Shown piece by piece: positions 1-8,299 of a stretch of DNA of 64,000 nucleotides. The stretch's first letter is position 1, and each line of letters opens with the position of its first letter. The DNA comes from Cohnella ginsengisoli. Its GTDB lineage: Bacteria; Bacillota; Bacilli; Paenibacillales; Paenibacillaceae. Under the pieces are notes generated by a model, which was given only the letters and a program-made list of their open reading frames with translations, had not been told where the DNA came from and ran no database searches. The stretch spans positions 310,001-374,000 of the forward strand of contig NZ_JAPDHZ010000004.1 in the NCBI RefSeq assembly GCF_029525555.1, read 5' to 3'. The position numbers and the translations under genes are program-made.

Positions 1-140
1 GCGACCAGGCGCGCGTGACGACGCCGCGGGAAGCGGTAGACGGCGGCACCGATTATCTGGTCATCGGCCGGCCCATCGTAGCTGAGCCGGACCCGGCGCA
101 GGCGCTCGAATCCATTTTGAAGGAGCTGACCGAATCATGA
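1..140 (+). CDS. pyrF: orotidine 5'-phosphate decarboxylase, C-terminal end (partial)
   Basis: Only the last 45 codons are in the window (reading frame from base 3). The end of the protein carries TDYLVIGRPI, the phosphate-binding loop strand of OMP decarboxylase, and a preceding VTTPREAV stretch typical of the family. The enzyme decarboxylates OMP to UMP, the last step of de novo pyrimidine synthesis, in the cytoplasm. Its TGA overlaps the ATG of pyrE by one ATGA, which supports the standard pyrFE operon order. The start lies outside the window. Confidence 0.93.
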   Translation, partial: DQARVTTPREAVDGGTDYLVIGRPIVAEPDPAQALESILKELTES

Positions 141-790
141 GCGAATCCGTAAACCTTGCGCAGCTGCCGTCCGTCATCGCTGGCGCGCTGCTCGACATCG
201 GCGCCGTATCGCTGCGCCCCCAAGACCCGTTCACCTGGACGAGCGGCATCAAGTCGCCGATCTACTGCGACAACCGGCTGACGATGTCCTACCCGGCGAT
301 CCGCCGCACGATCGCGGAGGGCTTCGCAGCCGTCATCCGCGACAAGTATCCGGACTGCGAGGCCGTCGCGGGCATCGCGACCGGCGGCATTCCCCATGCG
401 GCTTGGATCGCAGACATCCTCGGCCTGCCGATGCTGTACGTACGCGACAAAGCCAAGGGACACGGCAAGACGAACCAGATCGAAGGTCACTTCAAGCCGG
501 GGCAAAAGGTCGTTTTGATCGAGGACCTGATCTCGACCGGCGGCAGCTCGCTCAAAGCGGCTGTCGCCGTGCGCGACGCCGACTGCGAAGTGCAGGGCGT
601 CATCGCGATCTTCACGTACCAGTTCCAGAGCGCGCTGGACGCGTTCGCCGCCGAGTCGGTGCCGCTCGACACGCTGTCGAGCTACAGCGCGCTGATCGAT
701 GTCGCGCTGTCGCGCGGCGCGGTCCGGGAGCAGGACGTGGCGTTGCTGCAGGAATGGCGCCGGGACCCGAAGGCGTTCGTCTGGGCTTAA
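137..790 (+). CDS. pyrE: orotate phosphoribosyltransferase
   Basis: A 217-residue protein of normal family length. It transfers the phosphoribosyl group of PRPP to orotate, giving OMP for PyrF. The PRPP-binding loop VVLIEDLISTGGSS is present at about residues 124-137. An earlier CDNRLTMSYP segment and the KGHGKTNQIEG loop are typical of the bacterial enzyme. The ATG overlaps the pyrF stop, with AAGGAG about 12 bases upstream, so translational coupling is likely. A strong intrinsic terminator follows within 20 bases, so this is the last gene of the pyrimidine operon. Confidence 0.96.
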   Translation: MSESVNLAQLPSVIAGALLDIGAVSLRPQDPFTWTSGIKSPIYCDNRLTMSYPAIRRTIAEGFAAVIRDKYPDCEAVAGIATGGIPHAAWIADILGLPMLYVRDKAKGHGKTNQIEGHFKPGQKVVLIEDLISTGGSSLKAAVAVRDADCEVQGVIAIFTYQFQSALDAFAAESVPLDTLSSYSALIDVALSRGAVREQDVALLQEWRRDPKAFVWA

Positions 791-807
791 TCGAGCTCGG
801 CAAAAAT

Positions 808-850
808 AAGCCCGGCCTTTCGTCCGATCGGACGAGAAGCCGGGCTTTTC
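808..850 (+). terminator. intrinsic terminator after pyrE
   Basis: The arms AAGCCCGGC (808-816) and GCCGGGCTT (839-847) form a stem. An inner self-complementary CGTCCGATCGGACG segment extends it, and TTTT follows. Confidence 0.85.
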
Positions 851-1012
851 GCCATCAATCGGGCCTGGCAGCCACGGATGACAAATTGTTAATGCGCCGC
901 TTTCCTTTTCGTTGATTCAATCCGCGCTCACCGGGTTAATGAAGATCAATACGGTGCAAACGAGACGCTGGAACGAATAGATAACAACGACAAAGAGAGG
1001 TTGATTTTAATC

Positions 1013-1258
1013 ATGAACACCGACATCTACCAACAATTGCTGACCGAAACCGAAGATCTGCTTTATCGGGTACGCATTTACGACCGCGACATGGTTCACA
1101 CCGACGAAATTATCGAGATGGACCAGACGCATGAGATGATCAGCAGCTTGCGCTGGATGGGCGAGAGCGAGATGTTCCGTACCAAAGCGATCGAGAAGCT
1201 CATCCGGATGCGTCACCGTCTGATGACGATGATGGAGGATCTGCTGTTTACCGCTTAA
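1013..1258 (+). CDS. small conserved-looking acidic protein, function unknown
   Basis: 81 residues, rich in Met, Glu and Asp and probably all-helical (for example EIIEMDQTHEMISSLRWMG), with no signal peptide or membrane segment. The ATG at 1013 is chosen because AGAGAGG lies 12-13 bases upstream; a TTG at 1001 would sit directly against that ribosome site. The gene is alone between two terminators, so it is a monocistronic unit. I do not recognise a named family. Confidence 0.7.
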   Translation: MNTDIYQQLLTETEDLLYRVRIYDRDMVHTDEIIEMDQTHEMISSLRWMGESEMFRTKAIEKLIRMRHRLMTMMEDLLFTA

Positions 1259-1263
1259 GTAAA

Positions 1264-1314
1264 AGACCTTCGGCCTTCCGCTGCGACAGCGGACGATGTC
1301 CGAAGGTTTTTTTG
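1264..1314 (+). terminator. intrinsic terminator
   Basis: The stem ACCTTCGG (1266-1273) / CCGAAGGT (1300-1307) has an inner TCCGCTG/CAGCGGA hairpin and is followed by seven T. It ends the small gene before it. Confidence 0.85.
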
Positions 1315-1469
1315 TATGCAGCGCTTTGCAGCGCTATGCAGCCGATCCGACGTTTCGGATGTCTCGACCGCTCCGATGAAAATTTTCGATGCCCGCCATC
1401 GATACCCTTCATCCGAAAATAACGCCAAAAGCGTTGTTTGAAAACCGGAGCGCTGGTAATATCTATCAT

Positions 1470-1622
1470 CAAACGGAAGGGTTTCTAGGGAGCCGACGCC
1501 TCGCAGCCAGCGGAGCGGTCGAACCGAGCGAGACCGAAGAGGCGATAGCCTCCTTACACCGTAGGGATAAAAGACCTTCGGCAAGTTCCGCCACGAGGCG
1601 GATTTGCCGCGGGTCTTTTTTG
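1470..1622 (+). promoter_or_regulatory. ykkC-family-like riboswitch leader with terminator
   Basis: The 5' part reads TTTCTAGGG (1482-1490). A central GAACCGAGCG follows, and the 3' part reads ACACCGTAGGGATAAAAG (1556-1573). This closely resembles the conserved ends of ykkC-class aptamers (CTAGGG at the start, ACACGG/ACACCT..GGGA.AAAAGCCC at the end), as I remember them. The usual GCCCGGGAG tail is degenerate here (GACCTTCGG). GGAAGG (1475-1480) can pair with CCTTC (1575-1579) to close the aptamer, and that pairing competes with the terminator stem 1569-1619. This is the architecture of an ON switch. The 408 bases between the previous gene and the ABC genes hold nothing else recognisable. The ligand cannot be read from the sequence. 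Identification is by eye, not by covariance model. Confidence 0.5.
1569..1622 (+). terminator. leader terminator of the putative riboswitch
   Basis: AAAAGACC (1569-1576) pairs with GGTCTTTT (1612-1619). Inside it, CGGCAA pairs with TTGCCG and TCCGCC with GGCGGA. A T run follows, and the coding region starts 45 bases later. The left arm overlaps the presumed aptamer closing stem. Confidence 0.8.
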
Positions 1623-1666
1623 CTTTGACAGCTGGATGCGCGATTCGGAAAAAGGGGGGTACCGAG

Positions 1667-2710
1667 ATGAAACTGGCACTCGAGGCAAGAGCGCTCGGCA
1701 AGACATTCAGAGTAAAGGAAAAGCGGGCGGGACTGCGCGGCAGCCTGAGGTCGCTGTTCGCGCCGGAATGGAAGGAAAAGACCGCGGTCGACCGCATCGA
1801 TCTATCCGTGGCGGCCGGGGAAACGGTCGCGCTGCTCGGCCCGAACGGCGCAGGCAAGTCGACGACGATCAAAATGCTGACCGGCATATTGCATCCGACC
1901 GCCGGAGAGGCGACCGTGGCGGGACTGACGCCTTGGCGGGAGCGGACGAAGCTGGCCTACCGGATCGGCACCGTGTTCGGGCAGAAATCTCAGCTGTGGT
2001 ATCATCTCCCGCCCATCGATACGTTCGAGCTGATCAGCCGGGTCTACGAGCTCGAACGCGGGGATTATGCGAAGCGCCGGGACCGCTTGGTCGAGCGGTT
2101 CGAGCTCGGGCCGTATTTGCATACCCCCGTGCGCAAGCTTTCGCTCGGCGAACGCATGCGCTGCGAGATCGCCGCATCTTTTCTCCACCGTCCCGAGATT
2201 CTGTTCCTCGACGAACCGACGATCGGTCTCGACGTCGTCGTCAAAGAGCGGATCCGCGAGATCATCCGCGAACGCAACCGCGAGGAGGAGACGACGGTAT
2301 TCCTCACGTCCCACGACGCGGGAGACGTAGAGGAACTATGTTCGCGGGCGATCGTCATCCATCACGGAGGCGTTCTGGTCGACCGCCCGGTCGCGCATCT
2401 GCGGCGGGAGCTGCTCAGCAGCAAGACGGTCACGGTTACGCTGGCGGATACGGAGGATCCGGCTTTGGCGGCCGAATGGTTCGGCCGGCGCGCCTGGGCG
2501 CCGCTGCCCGAAGGCGTCGAGCTGGCGGGGATCGAAGGGAGACGCGTTCGTCTGTCGGTCGACCTTGCGCGGACGGACATGAACCAACTGCTCGCCTCGC
2601 TGACGCAAGCGGCGCGCATCGCGGATTTGACCGTGGAGGACCCGACGCTCGAGGACATCATCAAGCACATCTATGGCATGGAAAAGACGAAGGGAGGCGA
2701 GCGGACTTGA
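1667..2710 (+). CDS. ABC-2 type exporter, ATP-binding subunit (NatA/COG4586 type)
   Basis: 347 residues. Walker A GPNGAGKST is at 58-66, the signature LSLGERMR at about 158-165, Walker B ILFLDEP at about 178-184, and the H-loop TSHD follows. It powers an ABC-2 type exporter together with the two following permeases. The gene set matches the uncharacterised COG4586/4587/3694 transporters by order and by family appearance. The C-terminal 100 residues after the nucleotide-binding domain are a substrate- or permease-coupling extension common in this group. ATG 1667 is preceded by AAGGGGGG. The stop overlaps the TTG of the next gene (TTGA). Transcription probably depends on the leader RNA upstream. 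The substrate is unknown. Confidence 0.88.
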   Translation: MKLALEARALGKTFRVKEKRAGLRGSLRSLFAPEWKEKTAVDRIDLSVAAGETVALLGPNGAGKSTTIKMLTGILHPTAGEATVAGLTPWRERTKLAYRIGTVFGQKSQLWYHLPPIDTFELISRVYELERGDYAKRRDRLVERFELGPYLHTPVRKLSLGERMRCEIAASFLHRPEILFLDEPTIGLDVVVKERIREIIRERNREEETTVFLTSHDAGDVEELCSRAIVIHHGGVLVDRPVAHLRRELLSSKTVTVTLADTEDPALAAEWFGRRAWAPLPEGVELAGIEGRRVRLSVDLARTDMNQLLASLTQAARIADLTVEDPTLEDIIKHIYGMEKTKGGERT

Positions 2711-3510
2711 GTCGAACATTCGGTTTGATAGCGGGCGCCGGGCGCAAGCAGCTGGCCGTCGTGCGGATCGCCCTGCGTCAGCAATGGGCGTACAAGACGG
2801 ATTTCCTGCTCCGAGCCTGTCTGCTGCTGCTTCTGCTGTACATTCTCGGGCAGCTGTACGGCGCCGCCTATGCGGGCGACTACGACCGGGCGATCGGCGG
2901 TTTCACGCTCCGGCAGATCGTCTGGTATCTCGTATTTACGGAAGCGATCACGATGGCCGGACCGCCTGTCGGCGTAAGAATCGAGGACGAGGTGAAGAAC
3001 GGGGACATCGCGGTTCGCTTGACGAGGCCGCTTTCCTACGTCGGCTATCATTACGGCTCGTATCTCGGAGAAGGCGCCCTGCGGTTTTTCGTGCTGCTGG
3101 TTGCCGGCGGGCTGGTCGCCTGGCTGTCGGTCGGTCCGCCAGCGATAGGCTATGGATTGCCGGCCTATTTGCCGCTCGCCATGCTCGGATTGACGTTGTC
3201 GTTTTTGATGACGGCTGCCGTCGGATTGTGCGCGTTCTGGGTAGAGGAGACGCGCGGGCTGGAGTTCGTGCTGCAGAAGCTGACGTTCACGGCTGGCGGC
3301 CTGCTGATCCCGATCGATCTCATGCCCGAATGGCTCCAGCGGGTGTGCGCCTGGCTGCCGTTTCAAGCGGCGCTGTACCTGCCGGCTCGCCTGGGCGTCC
3401 GATTCGACGGAGAACAGATGCTGCGGGCTTGCTCGCTTCAGCTCGCATGGATCGCCGCGCTATCGCTGCTCGTCGCTTTCATTTTCAGAAGGGGGAGTGG
3501 GGGAAGCTCC
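2707..3510 (+). CDS. ABC-2 permease subunit 1 (COG4587/DUF990 type)
   Basis: Starts at TTG 2707 inside the ATPase stop, with AAGGGAGG 10 bases upstream. It encodes about 268 residues with about six hydrophobic segments (for example LLRACLLLLLLYILG near residue 35) and the family-like IEDEVKNGDIAVRLTRPLSY loop near residues 95-115. It pairs with the second permease to form the exporter channel. Oddity: no stop codon separates it from the next permease. The frame runs on through RRGSGGSS into the next gene. Either the two subunits are fused, or an indel near the two G runs at 3491-3503 removed the stop. A TAA in another frame at 3526-3528 would be a natural end. Confidence 0.75.
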
Positions 3511-4318
3511 ATGTCAACGGGGGATAAAAGAATGTCGGGCACGCTCCGCTTCCTGCTCGCGAGCTGGAAGGTCAACCTCGCTTCGGCGCTGGAATATCGG
3601 CTCAGCTTCTTTTTGCTCGCGGGCATGATGTTCGTCAACAATACGATTTGGCTGTTTTTCTGGTATTTGTTTTTCGCCCGGTTTCCGGTCGTGAGCGGTT
3701 GGGAGATGAGCGACGTCATGCTGCTGTGGGCGGTCTCCGCAGGCGGCTTCGGATGGGCGAGCGTGCTGTTCGGCAACTTTCCGCGCATCGCGACGATCGT
3801 CTCCTCGGGCCAGCTGGACGTGTATTTGTCGCAGCCGAAGCCGGTGCTGCTGAACGTGCTGGCCAGCCGCATGTCCGTGACGGGCGCGGGCGATTTTGCG
3901 TTCGGCCTGATCGTCTTTTTGTGGGCTGGCGATCTCACGCCGAGAGGCTGCTTGCTGTTCGCCTGCGCGCTATTGGTCTCGGGCGTCCTTTTTTATCGCC
4001 GTCATGGTCATCGCGGGTTCGCTCGCCTTTTGGATCGGCAATGCGGAAGGCATTGCAAACCAGGTGTTCGGCGGTTTCATATCGTTGACCCTTTATCCGA
4101 CCGGCATTTTCCGCGGCGCCGCCAAAGTCATCCTATTTACGGTCGTTCCAGCCGGCTTCATCGGATATATGCCGATCGGTCTCATGCGCGACTTCGAGCC
4201 GGGCTTTGCGGCCGCTTCGTTCGGCGCCGCCGCGATCTTCTCCGCCTGCGGCGCGCTGCTGTTCCGCGCGGGCCTCGCCCGGTATGCGTCCGGCAATGCG
4301 ATGGCGATGCGAAATTAA
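3511..4318 (+). CDS. ABC-2 permease subunit 2 (COG3694 type), frameshifted
   Basis: About 268 residues after correction, starting at ATG 3511 (GGGGGAA 7 bases upstream) or ATG 3532. Several membrane helices are visible (SFFLLAGMMFVNNTIWLFFW; VIAGSLAFWIGN). The motif GQLDVYLSQP is typical of this permease family. The frame changes within a run of six T at 3989-3994. Reading five T restores VLFIAVMVIAG and a continuous protein to 4318. This is the third subunit of the operon. Whether it is separate from or fused to subunit 1 is unresolved. Confidence 0.75.
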
Positions 4319-4354
4319 AAAGCGCCCCTTCGGACGATGATCCGGAGGGGCGCT
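4316..4354 (-). terminator. intrinsic terminator between convergent operons
   Basis: AGCGCCCCTTCGGA (4321-4334) and TCCGGAGGGGCGCT (4341-4354) form a perfect stem. The T-rich side lies on the minus strand (complement of AAATTAAAA), so it mainly ends the bceAB transcript. It may also stop the plus-strand ABC operon. Confidence 0.85.
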
Positions 4355-4366
4355 GCGGCGTCGGTA

Positions 4367-6323
4367 TTATTCCGTCGCCGTGCGGCCGCCGTTGCGGATG
4401 CTCCGCAAGTAGGTGGCGCAGGTGACGGCGAAATAAGCGGCTTGCATGACGAGATAGATCGCGAACACGACGGCCGCGTACTTGAGGATCGGACTGCCGA
4501 GCAGATTGCCCAGCGCCTGAATGGCGAACAGGGCATGGACGCTGCCGACGATGCAGGGGATGAGGAAGACGAGTCCGACCTGCGTGACGACGATTCGCCG
4601 GATCTCGGCGGCGGTCATGCCGATGCGCGACAGCGCTTTGAACTGCGCCTGGTCGTCCTGCAGCTCCGTGAACAGCTTGAAGTAGATGAGGCTGCCCATC
4701 GCGATAAAAAACAGCAGGGAAATAAACAGGCCGATGAACAGCGTCAGCGAGATGGACTGGTTGGTGGAGACGTAGCTCGGGACGCGGTACGTCTGCGCTT
4801 GCGATTCGAAGTCCGGATCGATCGCCTTCGCGATTTTGTCGACCGTTGACGCGCTATGCTCCCAGTTCGACCAGTCGTAGCCGTAGCTGACGAGCCGGCT
4901 TGCGGCCGGCGCCGATGCGCGTAGTCGTTCGAAGCGGGCGTCGTCGACGACTAGCAGGTAGGTCGCGAAGGATACGGGGCTCGTGACGGCGCCTGCGTAT
5001 TGGTCGGTCAATTGCAGCTTGACCGTGTCATGGCCCAGCGTGAGGCGTACCGCGCCGTTTTGAATCGGGCGATAACTCTCCATTTCTTGATAAGGGAGAA
5101 TCATCACGGCACTGTCTCCGGCAGGGTCTGCCGGTTTGCGGCCGAACAGCTTGGCCTCGCGGTTGTAGTCGCTCTCGGACACGATCATCGCCTCGAGTTC
5201 GCTTTTGCCGGCGGTCGCGCCGTCTTTCGCGAGATGTTCGCCGAGCAGGCCGGACAGCTTCTGCTGCCGGGTGACGCGCAAGCCGTCCTCGCGGATAATG
5301 CGCTCTACCTTGGCGGGATCGATAACCTGATGCGCGCCTTCTCCGCGTTCGACGTAGCCGACGGCAAACGGCGCATGGTCGAGTATTTGCGATTTTTGAA
5401 GCTGCTGCAGCACGTAGACCGTGCCGGAAGCCGACAGGACGACCGCGCTCATGACCGTGATGACGAACAGGAGGCGCGCGTTGTCCTTCATTTTGTAGAC
5501 GAGCTGGGAGACGGTCAGCATGTTCGTCCGATCATAGTAAAATCGTTTGCGCCTCATGAGGAGCCGCAAAATCGCGACGCTGCCCTGGGCGTACAGGAAG
5601 TAGGTGCCGACGACGGTGAGGCCGACGACCGGCAGCGTCAGGACGAGGAAAGTGCGGGCGTTCATCGTCATCGCGAGCGCGTAGCCGCCGCCAAGCGTCA
5701 GGAAGCCAATGACGGCAGCCCAGACGGAAAGGCGCGGCTCCGGCTTCGGCTTGCGCGCTTCGCGCAGCAGCTCCACGATCTCCGAGCGGCCGACCCGGAA
5801 GAGCGTCAACGCCGTGATGATCATGAACAAGGCGAAAAAGCCGGTCGCCGTCACCCATAAGGCCGCCGGGGACACCGCGAAGCGAATCGTCTCGCCGGCG
5901 GCCAGCAGCGCGCCGAGCGCCAGGAAGAACAGTTTGCTGAATAGCATGCCCAGACCGATGCCGGCCGCGATGGACACCGCCGCGATGAACGCGCTCTCGT
6001 ACAGCACCATTTTGCGGATTTGACTGCGCGTCATGCCGAACAGGGTGAACAGACCGAATTCCTTTTTTGCGCGTCTTCATAAACGCCGAGTTCGAGTAGA
6101 GGACAAAGAAAAACGAGAAAACGATAATGAGAATTTCGCAGGCCAGCATGCCTTGCTTCACCTGAAGGGCGCCTTTGATCTCGCCGCTCTGGACGTCGGG
6201 ATGAAACAGAAATGCCGCGTAGAGATAAAAGATCAGGACGGAAAACACGCTGCTCAAAATAAAGGCGCTGTACGCGCGCCAATTGCCGCGGACGTTGCTA
6301 AGCGCGAGCGAACGGAACGTCAT
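4367..6323 (-). CDS. bceB: BceB-type ABC permease for peptide-antibiotic sensing/resistance, frameshifted
   Basis: 651 residues after correction, the usual BceB length. It has ten predicted hydrophobic segments, two FtsX-like domains, and a large extracellular domain of about 200 residues between helices 7 and 8 (roughly residues 310-530) that defines BceB-type sensors/transporters. Known members protect lipid II cycle intermediates from bacitracin-like or lantibiotic peptides and signal to the cognate kinase. One extra base in the A run at 6063-6068 (minus strand) breaks the frame after MKTRKK. Reading five A gives KKEFGLFTLFGMT, a family-like junction. ATG 6323 has GGGAGGG upstream and lies inside the bceA coding end (26-base overlap). 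Confidence 0.9.
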
Positions 6324-7074
6324 CGAAATTCCCTCCCAGCACGCTCAATGCATCCAAGATTTGCTGGAAAAACGCCTGCCGGTTCACGCCGCGGCGAATC
6401 TCCGAAAACAGCTTGCCGTCCTTGATGAACAGGACGCGCTTGCAGTAGCTCGCTGAGAACGGATCGTGCGTCACGAGCAGCACGGTCGCGGACAGGCGAT
6501 CGTTCAGATCCTGAAGCGCGCTCATGACGTCCTTGGCGGACTTGGAATCGAGGTTGCCCGTCAGCTCGTCCGCGAGCAGCAGCGAAGGTTCGTGGATAAT
6601 CGCGCGAGCGATTGCGGCCCGCTGCTTCTGACCGCCGGAGACTTCGTAGGTCCGCTTGCTTAAAATGTTTTGGATGCCGAGCAGCTCGGCGATCGGGCGC
6701 AGCTTCTGTTCGATGACCGCCGGCTTCGCGCCTTCGAGCACGAGCGGCAGGATGATATTTTCTTTGATCGGCAGCGTATCGAGCAAGTTGAAGTCCTGGA
6801 AGACGAAGCCGAGCTCGCGCCGGCGGAACAAGGCGATATCCCGCTCGCTTAAGCTTACGGGATTCGTCCCGCCGATCTCGAGCGTTCCGGACGTCGGCTT
6901 GTCTATCGTGGCGAGCAGGTTAAGCAGCGTCGTTTTGCCGCTCCCCGACGGGCCCATGATGCCGACGAACTCGCCTTTGTCCACGGAAAGGTCGATCTGG
7001 TCGAGCGCGTGATAGGCGACGCCGCCCTTGGCGCCGTATACTTTGGACAATCCTTGCGTTTTGAGCACTTGCAT
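6298..7074 (-). CDS. bceA: BceA-type ABC transporter ATPase
   Basis: 258 residues. Walker A GPSGSGKTT is at 41-49, Q-loop FVFQDFN near 90-96, signature VSGGQKQR at 145-152 and Walker B LLLADEL at 165-171. It drives the BceB permease. The usual ADEPTGNLD is ADELTGNLD here, an uncommon Pro-to-Leu change next to the catalytic Glu. ATG 7074 has AGGAGGG 8 bases upstream. The gene is separated from bceS by about 110 bases holding a BceR-type site and a promoter, so bceAB is probably induced by BceR while bceRS has its own promoter, as in Bacillus. Confidence 0.92.
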   Translation of the reverse strand: MQVLKTQGLSKVYGAKGGVAYHALDQIDLSVDKGEFVGIMGPSGSGKTTLLNLLATIDKPTSGTLEIGGTNPVSLSERDIALFRRRELGFVFQDFNLLDTLPIKENIILPLVLEGAKPAVIEQKLRPIAELLGIQNILSKRTYEVSGGQKQRAAIARAIIHEPSLLLADELTGNLDSKSAKDVMSALQDLNDRLSATVLLVTHDPFSASYCKRVLFIKDGKLFSEIRRGVNRQAFFQQILDALSVLGGNFDDVPFARA

Positions 7075-7111
7075 GCGGGTGAACCCTCCTGCCTGTTGTC
7101 TGTATGACTCA

Positions 7112-7140
7112 AGTATAGCGGCGTCGGGAGGGCCGGCCCA
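7112..7140 (-). promoter_or_regulatory. probable bceAB promoter
   Basis: On the minus strand TATACT (complement of 7112-7117) is a good -10. The hexamer 17 bases upstream (TGGGCC) is a poor -35, as expected for an activator-dependent promoter. Confidence 0.5.
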
Positions 7141-7172
7141 TCGAATTAGCTTTCAATTTCGGCGCCTTTAGC

Positions 7173-7186
7173 TTACAAAGTTGTCA
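7173..7186 (-). promoter_or_regulatory. BceR-type response-regulator binding site
   Basis: The minus strand reads TGACA-ACTT-TGTAA, an exact fit to the TNACA-N4-TGTAA box described for BceR-type regulators. It lies about 60 bases upstream of the bceA -10 and touches the bceS stop codon. Confidence 0.7.
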
Positions 7187-8299
7187 CGTTCGGTTAGGCT
7201 CTTCTGTCAGGCGGTGAATGCCGGACGGTCGAAAGTCAAGCGTAGCCGTCGTGCCTACGCCCTGTTCGGCGTCGATGCGGAGGCCGATGCCGAGCCGCGC
7301 GCAAGCTTGCTTGGCAAGGTAAAGTCCCATGCCGGTCGACTCGCCGGTCAGCCTGCCGTTGCTCCCGGTAAAAAACGGTTCGAACAGCCGGGGCAGGTCT
7401 TCGGGAGCGATGCCGATCCCCTCGTCCGTCAGGCGAAGAAGCGCCGACCCGTCCGGGTTTTGTTCGATCCGGATCAGGAGACGCTGCGGGCTTTCGCCCT
7501 TTTTCGCGTATTTGATCGCGTTGGATACGAGCTGGCCGAGAATGAACGAGAGCCACTTGGCATCCGTCTCCACCGCGGCGTCGCCTTCGAGCGAGGGAAA
7601 AATCGAGCGCCGGATAAAAGACCGCTTGTATTCGCCGAGCGTCGCGCGCGCGATGTCGGACAAGGACACGGCGCGAAACGACGCATCCAGCTCGAACTTG
7701 TCCAGCCTCGACGTGTGCAGCATCATATCGAGACCGTGCCGCAGGCGGTCGGTCTCCTCCATGACGCTGCGTTCGGTATCTCGCGGTCCGGCCGCGCCGT
7801 CCGGATCGGGATGCCGCTGCATGAGCAGCTCGATGACGGACAGCGGGGTCTTCATCTGATGGACCCAGCGCGCCGTGAAATGGCGGTGGAACTCCTGCTG
7901 CCGGCGAAGGGCGCTCAGCTCGTTCGCGTGGACCGTGTACAGCCGCTCAATAAGCGCGGCCATCGCCCGTTGCTCTCGCGTAACGGGAGAAGCGAGCGCG
8001 AGCGAAGCCGCCGCATCGCCCGCCGCCGCCTGCCGCCAGGCTTCGGCCAGCTCGCGCGCGAACGTCTTGCGACGCAGCCAGCCGGCGGCCAGCCAAGCGG
8101 CGACGACGAGCGCGACGAGCAGCGCGATGTAGGCGGCGTCGGCCCAGGAGAGCGGCAGGCCGACGTTCCACAGCAACAGCTGGACGAACGTCAGCGCGAG
8201 CAGGACGGCGACGACGAGGATGACGATATGAGGGAGACGGTCGATCAAATAGTCCCGGAACGTATAAGGCCGTAAGTCGTCTCCGCCGCGCTCAGTCAT
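7184..8299 (-). CDS. bceS: BceS-type intramembrane-sensing histidine kinase
   Basis: 371 residues from ATG 8299 (an upstream ATG at 8323 would add eight). Two membrane helices lie near the N terminus (IVILVVAVLLALTFVQLLL and AYIALLVALVVAAWLAAGW) with almost no extracellular loop, the mark of intramembrane-sensing kinases that rely on BceB for signal detection. The phosphoacceptor region is RWVHQMKTPLSVIELL. N, G1 and G2 boxes follow (LVSNAIKYAKKG; LTDEGIGI; GMGLYLAKQ). The start overlaps the bceR stop (ATGACTGA). Confidence 0.92.
   Translation of the reverse strand: MTERGGDDLRPYTFRDYLIDRLPHIVILVVAVLLALTFVQLLLWNVGLPLSWADAAYIALLVALVVAAWLAAGWLRRKTFARELAEAWRQAAAGDAAASLALASPVTREQRAMAALIERLYTVHANELSALRRQQEFHRHFTARWVHQMKTPLSVIELLMQRHPDPDGAAGPRDTERSVMEETDRLRHGLDMMLHTSRLDKFELDASFRAVSLSDIARATLGEYKRSFIRRSIFPSLEGDAAVETDAKWLSFILGQLVSNAIKYAKKGESPQRLLIRIEQNPDGSALLRLTDEGIGIAPEDLPRLFEPFFTGSNGRLTGESTGMGLYLAKQACARLGIGLRIDAEQGVGTTATLDFRPSGIHRLTEEPNRT

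Noticed and set aside
1636..4425. A 929-residue frame covering the whole ABC-2 operon
   Set aside because: Its first third is out of frame with the clear ATPase and its last part is out of frame with the second permease; only the middle is real.
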